Part shown: positions 1-7,762 of the stretch, piece after piece
Layout: the number at the start of each line of letters is the position of its first letter
Numbering within the stretch: position 1 is the first letter of the stretch
NCBI RefSeq assembly: GCF_009769755.1
Contig: NZ_SDWJ01000002.1
Location: forward strand, 1,178,001-1,242,000
Reading direction: 5' to 3'
Length of the DNA stretch: 64,000 nucleotides
DNA from: Sphingorhabdus profundilacus
GTDB taxonomy: Bacteria > Pseudomonadota > Alphaproteobacteria > Sphingomonadales > Sphingomonadaceae
Position numbers and translations under genes: made by a program
The notes under the pieces: model-generated
Told to the model about the DNA's origin: nothing
The model's database searches: none
What the model saw: the letters and a program-made list of their open reading frames with translations, nothing else

Positions 1-431
1 GTCGGAATTGTATCCACATCGACAACCGCCGTTCCGGACGACCCGGCAACATGACGCCGACCGTTAACAAGCACCAGCGTTCGAACCGAACCTAGGCCGC
101 GCAAATCCAGCTGCGTACCGCCCAATAATGTTCCGCGCGTTGCGGACAGGTCACTGTTAGTGGAGCTGAAAAGGGCGGGGATATATTGGATGACATCGCC
201 CGCAGCGGTATTGCCTGACTCGGTCAGAATATCGCTTGTCAAAGTCGTAACGGGCGCTGCTGATTCCAACTCGGGCCGTGCGATGCGTGAACCTGTGACT
301 ATAATCGCAGATTCTTCTTCCTTCGCTTCCGGGGCGGCTTCTTGCGCGTAAGTTGCCTGTGAGGCAAAAACGGTCGCTAAGCCGGCGATGCTGCATAGCA
401 AATGTGCCGATAAAGTGCGCGATTTTGTCAT
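1..431 (-). CDS. TonB-dependent receptor, N-terminal part (runs off the window)
   Basis: Outer-membrane TonB-dependent receptor for active uptake of a large or scarce substrate; only the first ~143 residues are in the window. Reading the minus strand from ATG at 431 gives a signal peptide ending in TYAQ, an acidic linker, then the plug start IIVTGSRIARPELES and the plug motifs LDLRGLG and LVLVNGRRH. This matches the N-terminus of the full receptor at 22437-25544 closely in layout. A good Shine-Dalgarno (AAGGAG, 437-442) precedes the ATG. The gene is divergent from rpsM. The substrate cannot be told from this part. Confidence 0.9.
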   Translation of the reverse strand, partial: MTKSRTLSAHLLCSIAGLATVFASQATYAQEAAPEAKEEESAIIVTGSRIARPELESAAPVTTLTSDILTESGNTAAGDVIQYIPALFSSTNSDLSATRGTLLGGTQLDLRGLGSVRTLVLVNGRRHVAGSSGTAVVDVDTIP

Positions 432-814
432 AAATTCTCCTTGAGTGAAAAGGTGTCTGATCCGTTCGCCCGCGAAGTCAGCATCAGGTTCGTTCACTTT
501 TCTCGCCCCCAAGGGACTCATTTATCTTAGAGCGATACCCAATGGCGGAATGCTAATATCAAACTCGCCAAGCGCAATATGTCACTAGATTACATGACCT
601 TATTCTTTTGTACCGTTGCCATAATGCAACGGTGAACGAATATATGGTCAAGCTTGACTTCCAGCCCGACTCACAGTAACGCAGCATCAATTCCGATCAT
701 CTGGTGCCGCCAGCAGCGCTTTATCGCGTCCGCTGGTTTTGTGCGTTTCGGAATGTCATCAGCGTTGAGATAGGGTTCGTCTTTCGGGGCACCTGTGGAG
801 CAGGAGTAAGTAAA
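432..814. other. Intergenic region between TonB receptor and rpsM
   Basis: No credible gene. It holds the receptor leader (444-498) and a perfect 8-bp hairpin, ACCGTTGC/GCAACGGT with a 6-base loop, at 612-633. The hairpin has no T-run on either side, so it looks more like an operator or RNA structure than a terminator. Promoters for both divergent genes must lie here, but I cannot assign -35/-10 boxes with confidence. Confidence 0.5.
444..498 (-). promoter_or_regulatory. Nested stem-loop leader upstream of TonB receptor
   Basis: Three nested inverted repeats sit just before the receptor Shine-Dalgarno. The outer arms are AGTGAA/TTCACT (444-449 with 493-498), the middle arms CTGAT/ATCAG (457-461 with 483-487) and the inner arms TTCGC/GCGAA (465-469 with 472-476). 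The outer stem ends one base from the AAGGAG. This is what the sequence shows; a role in translational control of the receptor is inference. It does not fit a riboswitch class I can name. Confidence 0.4.
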
Positions 815-1183
815 TTGGCTCGTATTGCCGGGGTTAACATACCAACGAATAAGCGCGTGATCATTGCGCTTACCTATATTCACGGTATCGGTCGCACAAA
901 AGCGCTCGAGATTGCGGATAAATTGGGAATTGATCATAGCCGCCGTGTGCAGGATCTTTCGGATGCCGAAGTTCTGCAAATCCGCGAAACCATTGATGCG
1001 GGCTACACCGTAGAGGGCGACCTTCGCCGCACCACATCGATGAACATCAAGCGTCTTATGGACCTTGCCTGCTACCGTGGCCTGCGCCACCGTAAGGGTC
1101 TTCCGGTCCGTGGCCAGCGCACGCACACAAATGCGCGCACCCGCAAGGGCAAGGCCAAGGCAATTGCTGGCAAAAAGAAGTAA
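815..1183 (+). CDS. rpsM: 30S ribosomal protein S13
   Basis: Small-subunit head protein that contacts 5S/23S rRNA bridges and P-site tRNA. The start is placed at TTG 815, which gives the family N-terminus [13 protein letters not shown] and a normal length of 122 residues, with GGAG at 803-806 as Shine-Dalgarno. A longer reading from 704 adds 37 residues foreign to S13. The basic C-terminus ([14 protein letters not shown]) binds rRNA and tRNA. First gene of rpsM-rpsK-rpoA-rplQ. The usual upstream neighbours (secY, adk) are absent, replaced by a divergent TonB receptor. Confidence 0.97.
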   Translation: MARIAGVNIPTNKRVIIALTYIHGIGRTKALEIADKLGIDHSRRVQDLSDAEVLQIRETIDAGYTVEGDLRRTTSMNIKRLMDLACYRGLRHRKGLPVRGQRTHTNARTRKGKAKAIAGKKK

Positions 1184-1239
1184 GCGCGAGCCTCGCTCGT
1201 CTACTTTTTTACGCATATTTCGAATAGGATACACATTTT

Positions 1240-1629
1240 ATGGCACGCGAACCACAGCGCATTAAAAAGCGGGAACGCAAGAATATTTCGGCCGGTGTTG
1301 CCCATGTCAACGCCAGCTTCAACAACACGATGATCACGATCACCGATGCCCAGGGCAACGCGATCAGCTGGTCGTCTGCCGGTACCATGGGCTTCAAGGG
1401 CAGCCGCAAGTCTACCCCTTATGCTGCACAGGTTGCTGCAGAAGACGCCGGCAAGAAGGCCGCCGAACATGGCGTCCGTACGCTCGAAGTCGAAGTCAAG
1501 GGCCCCGGTTCGGGTCGTGAATCGGCTCTGCGCGCTTTGCAGGCCGTGGGCTTCACGATCACCTCGATCCGTGATGTTACCTCGATCCCGCACAACGGCG
1601 TTCGTCCTTCGAAACGCCGCCGCGTCTGA
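1240..1629 (+). CDS. rpsK: 30S ribosomal protein S11
   Basis: Platform protein of the small subunit, binding 16S rRNA near the E site. The 129-residue product has the family core [17 protein letters not shown] and ends in the basic tail KRRRV. It lies 56 bases after rpsM in the same direction. Only a weak AGGAT element precedes the ATG, which fits co-transcription. The gap to rpoA carries the palindromic repeat described at 1637-1683. Confidence 0.97.
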   Translation: MAREPQRIKKRERKNISAGVAHVNASFNNTMITITDAQGNAISWSSAGTMGFKGSRKSTPYAAQVAAEDAGKKAAEHGVRTLEVEVKGPGSGRESALRALQAVGFTITSIRDVTSIPHNGVRPSKRRRV

Positions 1630-1636
1630 TATTGTA

Positions 1637-1683
1637 GGGACTGTCCCCTTGGGGACTGTCCCGGCTCTCGTTTCGGGACAGTC
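1637..1683. repeat. Palindromic GGGGACTGTCCCC-type repeats
   Basis: Between rpsK and rpoA there are two near-identical palindromes, GGGACTGTCCCC and GGGGACTGTCCC, separated by TT, and a third partial copy in opposite sense (GGGACAGTC, about 1675-1683). The same 13-mer recurs at 27693-27705 followed by T6. This is a REP-like intergenic repeat; inside an operon it could form hairpins that modulate read-through. Confidence 0.6.
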
Positions 1684-1774
1684 TTCAAAGAGGCGGTCCC
1701 AGTGAAGTTTCAATCGGATTGACCGGACGGTGCACCAAAAACCGGTTCAGTCCCAACCTAGCTAGGGGAAATCC

Positions 1775-2836
1775 ATGTCCGTCAATATCAAGAACTGGCA
1801 GGAACTGAAAAAGCCCAACGCCCTCGAACTCAAGTCTGGCAGCGATGCGAAGCGTAAAGCTACCTTCGTCGCCGAACCTCTGGAACGTGGCTTTGGCCTG
1901 ACATTGGGCAATGCGCTGCGTCGCGTATTGCTCTCGTCGCTGCAAGGTGCAGCGATCACGTCGATCAAGATCGAGAACGTGCTGCACGAATTCTCGTCGC
2001 TTGCCGGCGTGCGAGAAGATGTCACCGACATCGTTCTCAACATCAAGCAGGTCGCCCTGAAAATGGAAGGCGAAGGCCCTAAGCGGCTTCAGCTTTCGGC
2101 CACTGGCCCCGGCGCGGTTACCGCAGGTGATATCTCTGTTTCCGGCGACATTCAGGTGATGAACCCGGATCTGGTTATCTGCCATCTCGACGACGGCGCG
2201 ACGCTGAACATGGAAATCACCGCCGACAGTGGCAAGGGCTATGTTCCTGCCGTCGCCAACCGTCCGGCCGATGCACCAATCGGTCTGATCCCGGTTGACA
2301 GCCTCTATTCGCCGGTCCGTCAGGTCGCCTACAAGGTCGACAATGCGCGTATCGGTCAGGAACTGGATTATGACAAGCTCAGCCTGACCATCGAAACCGA
2401 CGGCACCGTCACCCCCGAAGACGCCGTGGCCTATGCCGCGCGTATCCTTCAGGACCAGTTGCAAGTGTTCGTCCACTTCGAAGATTCGATGGCCGCAAGC
2501 TCGCCGATGATCGGCATGGCCGCCCCATCGGCATCGTCGGAAGAATCGGACGCGAACCAGCTCAACCGCTACCTCCTGAAAAAGGTGGACGAACTGGAAT
2601 TGTCGGTCCGCAGCGCAAACTGCCTCAAGAACGACAATATCATCTACATCGGCGACCTCGTCCAAAAGAGCGAAGCCGAAATGCTCCGCACCCCCAATTT
2701 CGGTCGCAAATCGCTGAACGAAATCAAGGAAGTGCTGTCATCCATGGGTCTGCGCCTCGGCATGGATATCCCCGGCTGGCCGCCTGAAAATATCGAGGAA
2801 ATGGCCAAGAAGCTCGAGCAGGAACTGCTGGGTTAA
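1775..2836 (+). CDS. rpoA: DNA-directed RNA polymerase alpha subunit
   Basis: Scaffold for assembly of RNA polymerase and contact site for activators and UP elements. The 353-residue product has the N-terminal dimerisation domain (about 1-235, with [12 protein letters not shown]) and the C-terminal DNA-binding domain (about 270-330, with [16 protein letters not shown] and [12 protein letters not shown]). Length is normal for alphaproteobacteria. Third gene of the alpha operon; AGGGGA about 10 bases upstream serves as Shine-Dalgarno. Confidence 0.98.
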   Translation: MSVNIKNWQELKKPNALELKSGSDAKRKATFVAEPLERGFGLTLGNALRRVLLSSLQGAAITSIKIENVLHEFSSLAGVREDVTDIVLNIKQVALKMEGEGPKRLQLSATGPGAVTAGDISVSGDIQVMNPDLVICHLDDGATLNMEITADSGKGYVPAVANRPADAPIGLIPVDSLYSPVRQVAYKVDNARIGQELDYDKLSLTIETDGTVTPEDAVAYAARILQDQLQVFVHFEDSMAASSPMIGMAAPSASSEESDANQLNRYLLKKVDELELSVRSANCLKNDNIIYIGDLVQKSEAEMLRTPNFGRKSLNEIKEVLSSMGLRLGMDIPGWPPENIEEMAKKLEQELLG

Positions 2837-2904
2837 TTGCCGGAAAGGAGAGGGCGCGCCCCTCTCCGCTGCGACTAGGGTCTGCGGTGCAGCCCCAAGT
2901 CTCG

Positions 2905-2963
2905 CTCCTCTCCCCTGAAGGAGAGAGGGCACGTGATTTTCCCTCTCCCCTTCAGGGGAGAGG
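2905..2963. repeat. Pair of CCTCTCCCC inverted repeats
   Basis: Two adjacent hairpins between rpoA and rplQ. The first is an imperfect CTCTCCCCTGAAGGAGAGAG at about 2908-2927. The second is perfect, CCTCTCCCC/GGGGAGAGG (2942-2950 with 2955-2963) around a TTCA loop. Related C/T-rich tracts lie at 2849-2868 and 3000-3015. No T-run follows, so it is a REP-like element rather than an intrinsic terminator. It probably arose by repeat insertion into the operon. Confidence 0.6.
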
Positions 2964-3117
2964 ATATGAAGCCTTAGCCGTCAGGCATAAGCGTAGTTGG
3001 AGAGGGGGAGGGGCCGCGCTGGCATCTCCGCCGATCAAAAACGGGCAATGGCTCCCCCTCAAGCGGGCCTGGATCGGGTTACCTCATACGGACCCCCTAC
3101 GAACGAAGGAACTATTT

Positions 3118-3534
3118 ATGCGCCATAAAGTTGGCCACCGTAAGCTTCAGCGCCCCACCGCGCACCGTAATGCAATGCTGCGTAATATGGCGGCGTCGCT
3201 GATCAAGCATGAGCAGATCAAGACCACCCTGCCAAAGGCGCGCGAATTGCGGCCCTATGTTGAAAAGCTGATCACATTGGCGAAAAAGGGTGGCCTGTCC
3301 AACCGTCGCCTGGCGATGAGCCGCTTGATGGACGATGTCCAGCTGGTGAAATTGTTCGACACGCTGGCCGCCCGCTATGCCGACCGCAATGGTGGCTATA
3401 GCCGCGTGGTCAAAGCCGGCTTCCGCGGCAGCGATGCGGCACCGATGGGCATCATCGAGCTGGTCGATCGCGATGTATCGGCCAAGGGTCAGGACAGCGG
3501 CCCTGTCGAAATGATGGACGACGACGCCGAATAA
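3118..3534 (+). CDS. rplQ: 50S ribosomal protein L17
   Basis: Large-subunit protein near the exit tunnel. The start is ATG 3118, giving the invariant [17 protein letters not shown] and 138 residues, with GAAGGA at 3105-3110 as Shine-Dalgarno. The reading frame stays open upstream to 2887, but that stretch crosses the REP region and is not L17. The C-terminus is acidic (MMDDDAE). Last gene of the operon, followed by a strong terminator. Confidence 0.97.
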   Translation: MRHKVGHRKLQRPTAHRNAMLRNMAASLIKHEQIKTTLPKARELRPYVEKLITLAKKGGLSNRRLAMSRLMDDVQLVKLFDTLAARYADRNGGYSRVVKAGFRGSDAAPMGIIELVDRDVSAKGQDSGPVEMMDDDAE

Positions 3535-3560
3535 ACCCGGCCTTCGCAGATAGATATTAA

Positions 3561-3597
3561 GGGCGGCATCCATGGCGGATGTCGCCCTTTATTGATT
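3561..3597 (+). terminator. Intrinsic terminator of the rpsM-rplQ operon
   Basis: The arms GGGCGGCATCC (3561-3571) and GGATGTCGCCC (3577-3587) pair fully with one G-U wobble around a 5-base loop. A T-rich stretch (TTTATTGATTT) follows. Confidence 0.85.
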
Positions 3598-3938
3598 TGG
3601 GCCAGAAAGAATAGGAGAAGTGGATAGAGAGGGGCTTCCGATTTTTGCGCTATTACGTGAAAAATCCTGCACCGTTTCCGACAATCGTTGGAGTTAAAGG
3701 GAAAAGCTATTCTTTTACAAACGCGTCACCTTTGGCTCGAAGGCGTGGACAGCCTATCGCCTGCTGGCCCGTTTACGGTACAGGATGCCTGGAGAACGGA
3801 TAGGGGTCCGGAATTGGACATTTCCGGACGTAGTTGGGCAAAATTTGCAGTTCATTATATTGTCATTCACGCATTCTCGCCTACATTGCATCTAATGTCC
3901 CGTCGCACTTTGCGCCGGTGAAGAAAATCAAGGCGTAA
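3598..3938. other. Intergenic region upstream of ftsH
   Basis: No supported gene; the small open frames here lack Shine-Dalgarno signals and recognisable content. It contains a hairpin GTCCGGAA/TTCCGGAC (3806-3813 with 3822-3829) with an 8-base loop and no T-run. The AT-rich stretch 3845-3900 is the likely place for the ftsH promoter, but no sigma-70 or RpoH box is clear enough to call. Confidence 0.4.
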
Positions 3939-5891
3939 ATGATGAACGACGAACCGGAGTCCAAAGGCAATCCGCTGTTGCGTAACATGGCGATCTGGTC
4001 GGCAATCATTGTCGCCATTTTGTTGGTTGCATCCATTTTTGGGGGATCATCGGAACCCGCCAAAGGCATCAGCTATTCCACCTTTCGGGATAAGGTTGAG
4101 GCTGGCGAAGTCAAATCGGTTGCCATCGCACCGGAACGGATTTCGGGTAAACTGCAAAATGACGAGATTTTCGTCACTATTCCTATCCCTGGTGATAACA
4201 CGCTTTACCCGCTGCTCGATGAAAAGGGCGTGGATGTGCAGGGGAAGGCCGAAGAGCAGCCCAGCCTGCTGTTGATTCTGGTCTATCAGGCCCTGCCTTT
4301 TCTTTTGATCCTTGGCATCGCTTTCTTCGTTCTGCGCCAGATGCAGAAGGGCGGCGGCGCTGGCGGGGCGATGGGCTTTGGCAAGTCCAAGGCGAAGTTG
4401 CTGACCGAAAAGCATGGCCGCGTCACTTTTGAAGATGTCGCCGGTATCGACGAAGCCCGCGAAGAGCTTCAGGAAATCGTCGAATTTTTGAAAGATCCGC
4501 AAAAATTTTCGCGGTTGGGCGGTAAAATCCCCAAGGGTGCGTTGCTCGTCGGTTCACCCGGCACGGGCAAGACCTTGCTCGCCCGCGCAATTGCCGGTGA
4601 GGCAGGCGTACCTTTCTTCTCCATCTCCGGTTCGGACTTTGTCGAAATGTTCGTCGGCGTCGGCGCAAGCCGCGTGCGCGACATGTTCGAACAGGCCAAG
4701 AAGAACGCACCGTGCATCGTCTTCATCGACGAAATCGACGCCGTGGGCCGTAGCCGTGGCGCAGGCCTTGGCAACCAGAATGATGAGCGCGAGCAGACAT
4801 TGAACCAGCTGCTCGTCGAAATGGACGGCTTTGAAGCCAATGAAGGCATCATCATCGTCGCCGCTACCAACCGTCCCGACGTGCTCGACCCTGCCTTGTT
4901 GCGTCCCGGCCGTTTCGACCGCCAGGTCGTCGTGCCGCGCCCCGACATTGATGGCCGCGTCAAGATCCTCGAAGTGCATATGAAGCGCGTACCGCTCGCC
5001 CCCGATGTCGATGGCCGCGTCATTGCCCGTGGCACCCCCGGCTTTTCCGGTGCGGACCTTGCCAATCTGGTGAATGAAGCGGCTCTGCTGGCCGCGCGCC
5101 GTGGCAAGCGCCTGGTCGCGATGCAGGAATTTGAAGACGCCAAAGACAAGGTCATGATGGGCACCGAGCGCAAGTCGATGGTCATGACCGAAGACGAAAA
5201 GAAAATGACCGCCTATCATGAGGCTGGCCACGCCATTGTGTCCATCCACGAAACGGCGTCCGATCCGATCCACAAGGCAACGATTATTCCGCGCGGCCGT
5301 GCGCTGGGTATGGTGATGCGCCTGCCGGAACGTGACAGTTATAGCTACCACCGCGACAAGATGCACGCCAACCTGTCGGTATCGATGGGCGGCCGCGTCG
5401 CCGAAGAGCTGATCTTCGGTTACGACAAGGTGTCTTCGGGTGCGTCGAGCGATATCCAGTACGCCACCAGCCTCGCGCGCGACATGGTCACCCAATGGGG
5501 CATGTCCGACGAAATGGGCCCGCTGCAATATGAAGAGCGGCAGGATGGCTATCTCGGCTATGGCATGTCGCAACGCTCGGCCATGTCGGACGAAACCGCG
5601 AAGAAGATCGACGCCGAAATCCGCAAGTTGGTCGAAGGCGGCCATAAGCGGGCGACCGACCTGCTGAAAAAGCACAGCAAGCAGCTGCATCTGCTGGCCA
5701 ATGCGCTGCTCGAATTTGAAACCCTGTCGGGTGAAGAAATCAAGTCGCTGCTGGCCACTGGCAAGTTCGAGCGTGACGATGGCGCGATTGCCAAGCCGTC
5801 GAGCATCCCGCAAATCGGCACTTCTATTCCGAAGGCAGGCCGCCGCAAGACGGGTGACGTATCGGGCGAACCCAAGCCGCAAGGCGCGTAA
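3939..5891 (+). CDS. ftsH: ATP-dependent zinc metalloprotease FtsH
   Basis: Membrane-anchored AAA+ protease that degrades misfolded membrane proteins and regulators. The 650-residue product has TM1 (about 13-31), a periplasmic segment, TM2 (about 110-128), the AAA domain with Walker A at 205-212 and Walker B (VFIDEID, D264-E265), then the peptidase domain with HEAGH at 427-431 and a third zinc ligand Asp505 in SGASSDIQ. Walker A reads GSPGTGKT where the family usually has GPPGTGKT; Lys211 and Thr212 are kept. The start could be either of two adjacent ATGs (3939 or 3942) after AAGGCG. Confidence 0.97.
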   Translation: MMNDEPESKGNPLLRNMAIWSAIIVAILLVASIFGGSSEPAKGISYSTFRDKVEAGEVKSVAIAPERISGKLQNDEIFVTIPIPGDNTLYPLLDEKGVDVQGKAEEQPSLLLILVYQALPFLLILGIAFFVLRQMQKGGGAGGAMGFGKSKAKLLTEKHGRVTFEDVAGIDEAREELQEIVEFLKDPQKFSRLGGKIPKGALLVGSPGTGKTLLARAIAGEAGVPFFSISGSDFVEMFVGVGASRVRDMFEQAKKNAPCIVFIDEIDAVGRSRGAGLGNQNDEREQTLNQLLVEMDGFEANEGIIIVAATNRPDVLDPALLRPGRFDRQVVVPRPDIDGRVKILEVHMKRVPLAPDVDGRVIARGTPGFSGADLANLVNEAALLAARRGKRLVAMQEFEDAKDKVMMGTERKSMVMTEDEKKMTAYHEAGHAIVSIHETASDPIHKATIIPRGRALGMVMRLPERDSYSYHRDKMHANLSVSMGGRVAEELIFGYDKVSSGASSDIQYATSLARDMVTQWGMSDEMGPLQYEERQDGYLGYGMSQRSAMSDETAKKIDAEIRKLVEGGHKRATDLLKKHSKQLHLLANALLEFETLSGEEIKSLLATGKFERDDGAIAKPSSIPQIGTSIPKAGRRKTGDVSGEPKPQGA

Positions 5892-5912
5892 GCACCGACC
5901 CGGTCCGGCACC

Positions 5913-6539
5913 ATGCCGATCTATTGCGATGAATCAGGCGGCGTTGGCCGGGGTGTCATGACCCTGGCCGGGCTGTCCATCGAAGCCGCGGATGCCGAAA
6001 AAACCCTCGCCCGTTTCCGCGAAGTCACCGGCCTGACCGGCGAACTGAAGGGCAGCCGGATCGATCTGGCGGAACGCGCCTTGCTGTTTGAACTGTTGGG
6101 CGATGGTCCTTGGTCAGCGACCGTCGGCATCGCGATATCGGTGCTGACCCCAGCGCAGGGCAGCGACCGGGGCGACCATGACGCCGCTATCTATGCAGCT
6201 TTGTTGCAGGATGTGATTGGTGCGATGACCCCTGCGACTGACGGGTGCGTTAACGTATTTATCGACGATGGCCGCTATGGCCCCGACACGCTGGCGCGTG
6301 TCCGCAAGGATATCGCTACGATCATCGGCCCATGTGGGACAGCGCAACTGGAATTGAGTCACCGCTTGCCCGGCCTGCAAATTGCAGATGTCATCGCCAA
6401 CACATTTTTCAACCGCGCCATGGTGACCGAACGGCAGGCGCGCATGGCGGCCATTGTCGCGCCATGGTTGGAAAGCGGCAAAATCAGAATGCTGCTTCTG
6501 TCAGATCCCGCCAAAAGCGAGGACAAAAATGCGAAATGA
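5913..6539 (+). CDS. DUF3800 domain-containing protein
   Basis: 208-residue protein with the DUF3800 signature: an N-terminal CDESG (5-9) and a late LQIADVIANTFF segment. DUF3800 proteins are predicted to have an RNase H-like fold, with the early Asp/Glu and a later Asp as candidate metal ligands, and some are linked to mobile or defence loci. The substrate is unknown. It starts 21 bases after the ftsH stop on the same strand and may be co-transcribed. No clear Shine-Dalgarno. Confidence 0.75.
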   Translation: MPIYCDESGGVGRGVMTLAGLSIEAADAEKTLARFREVTGLTGELKGSRIDLAERALLFELLGDGPWSATVGIAISVLTPAQGSDRGDHDAAIYAALLQDVIGAMTPATDGCVNVFIDDGRYGPDTLARVRKDIATIIGPCGTAQLELSHRLPGLQIADVIANTFFNRAMVTERQARMAAIVAPWLESGKIRMLLLSDPAKSEDKNAK

Positions 6540-6596
6540 TCGGCTTGCCGTCACGGCAAATGAAAATTTGCACCAGCGATAGTTTTGGCGTCGATT

Positions 6597-7046
6597 TCAG
6601 AATGAAGCGCGCAGGCGTTCGATCATGGCGTGCGGTTCGGATGCAGGGGCCGTGCGTGCGCGCATCTTGGTGCTGATCCGTTGCAGCCGGAAATAGAGGT
6701 CTTCACTTGCCGCGATCAGCGCTTTGGCTTCATCGGGAAAGCGTTGGACCTGAAAATCATCGCTGGCAGGTGAATAGCCAAGGTCGCGTTCATCTCCATG
6801 GCTGTCATGCTGCGAAATCTCTCCGGCGCGCATCGCTTTCTGGTTTAGCAACCAGGCTATGCTGTGCATCAGGCGAGTGGTTACCTTTAACGATTCGCAC
6901 GAAAAGGCGACCGAGATTTCCGGCGAAGCAATCGCGGTGACCTGATCGCGGTCGAAATAGGAACGCGCCTCGTCGGCGAGCACCATCGCTTCGACATAGA
7001 GCGAGTCGAGCAGCTTGGGTGTCAATTCGTGATGCGGGCGTTCCAT
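6597..7046 (-). CDS. rcdA: RcdA-like protein (DUF1465)
   Basis: 149-residue helical protein of the DUF1465 family, whose Caulobacter member RcdA is an adaptor in ClpXP-dependent degradation of the master regulator CtrA. The conserved core runs through SLYVEAMVLADEARSYFD and SCESLKVTTRLMHSIAWLLNQKA, followed by a variable linker and a C-terminal helix (AASEDLYFRLQRI). It is a single gene on the minus strand. Function is transferred from the family; CtrA and CpdR partners are not in the window. Confidence 0.8.
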   Translation of the reverse strand: MERPHHELTPKLLDSLYVEAMVLADEARSYFDRDQVTAIASPEISVAFSCESLKVTTRLMHSIAWLLNQKAMRAGEISQHDSHGDERDLGYSPASDDFQVQRFPDEAKALIAASEDLYFRLQRISTKMRARTAPASEPHAMIERLRASF

Positions 7047-7163
7047 GGCCGGTCTATGCCACCACAGACGGGTTTTTGTTAGCTCAAAAAAGTCATAATC
7101 AAGGTTAACGTCGCGACTGTACCGGGATGAAACGCCTGATAGATAAATGTAAACCGCGAAGGG

Positions 7164-7361
7164 TCAGGCGATAATGTCTGGAACAAGCTGGTCTTCAAGC
7201 CGCATGATGCGGTCTTTCAATCCAAGCTTTTTCTTCTTCAGCCGGGCGATTTGCAACTGGTCTACACGCGTTTGCAGCATGAGCGCGCGAATGGCGTCAT
7301 CAAGATCGCGATGTTCGACCTTGAGTTGTTCAAGAAGTTGCTGATACCCCTCGTCATTCAT
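7164..7361 (-). CDS. YdcH-family (DUF465) small coiled-coil protein
   Basis: 65-residue protein starting MNDEGYQQLLEQLKVEHRDL and ending in the typical LKKKKLGLKDRIMRLED of DUF465/YdcH. It is predicted to be a helical hairpin of unknown function. The ATG at 7361 is chosen because GAGGGGAGC lies just upstream and the family begins here; the frame stays open to 7439 without a supported start. Divergent from a second DUF465 gene at 7516. Confidence 0.82.
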   Translation of the reverse strand: MNDEGYQQLLEQLKVEHRDLDDAIRALMLQTRVDQLQIARLKKKKLGLKDRIMRLEDQLVPDIIA

Positions 7362-7515
7362 GCTCCCCTCTAGCCATATTAAAGTTAACAAGTCACCGTC
7401 AAAATGTGGCGCTACGCCGCTTTGGACCGATTGCGACATATTTGGGGAAGACAGTAGGATGCATTCGTGATTTACTGCCTACCCAATCGTCGAGTCTTAC
7501 GAAAAGGAGTATGAG

Positions 7516-7683
7516 GTGAACAACAGCCATATATCCGCGCTACGCACGAAACATGCCCAATTGCAGGCCAAGCTGGAACGCGAAGAGGTGCGGCCGATGC
7601 CCGATACCAGCCTGATCCACACTCTCAAAAAACAGAAATTGCACGTGAAGGACATGTTGCGGCAGGAATCATCCCCTGCCTGA
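7516..7683 (+). CDS. YdcH-family (DUF465) small protein, second copy
   Basis: A 55-residue gene starting at GTG 7516, six bases after a perfect AAGGAG (7504-7509). The product begins NNSHISALRTKHAQLQAKLE and has the family core LIHTLKKQKLHVKDML, the DUF465 helical hairpin. It is divergent from the first copy, with about 150 bases between them that must hold both promoters. Function unknown. Confidence 0.78.
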   Translation: MNNSHISALRTKHAQLQAKLEREEVRPMPDTSLIHTLKKQKLHVKDMLRQESSPA

Positions 7684-7762
7684 AGCGCGGTGGCTAGGTC
7701 CTGACCCTAATCTGAAACTATTTTAAGCAATGGGTATCGCTTGCCCACGACGCATCTGTTAG

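Noticed and set aside
444-498. GAACCTGAT in the receptor leader, resembling the TPP riboswitch
   Set aside because: The paired CTGAGA and GGATAATGCCAGC-type segments of the THI box are missing, so the match is chance.
3688-3921. 77-codon frame upstream of ftsH
   Set aside because: No Shine-Dalgarno, crosses a hairpin, product without recognisable features.
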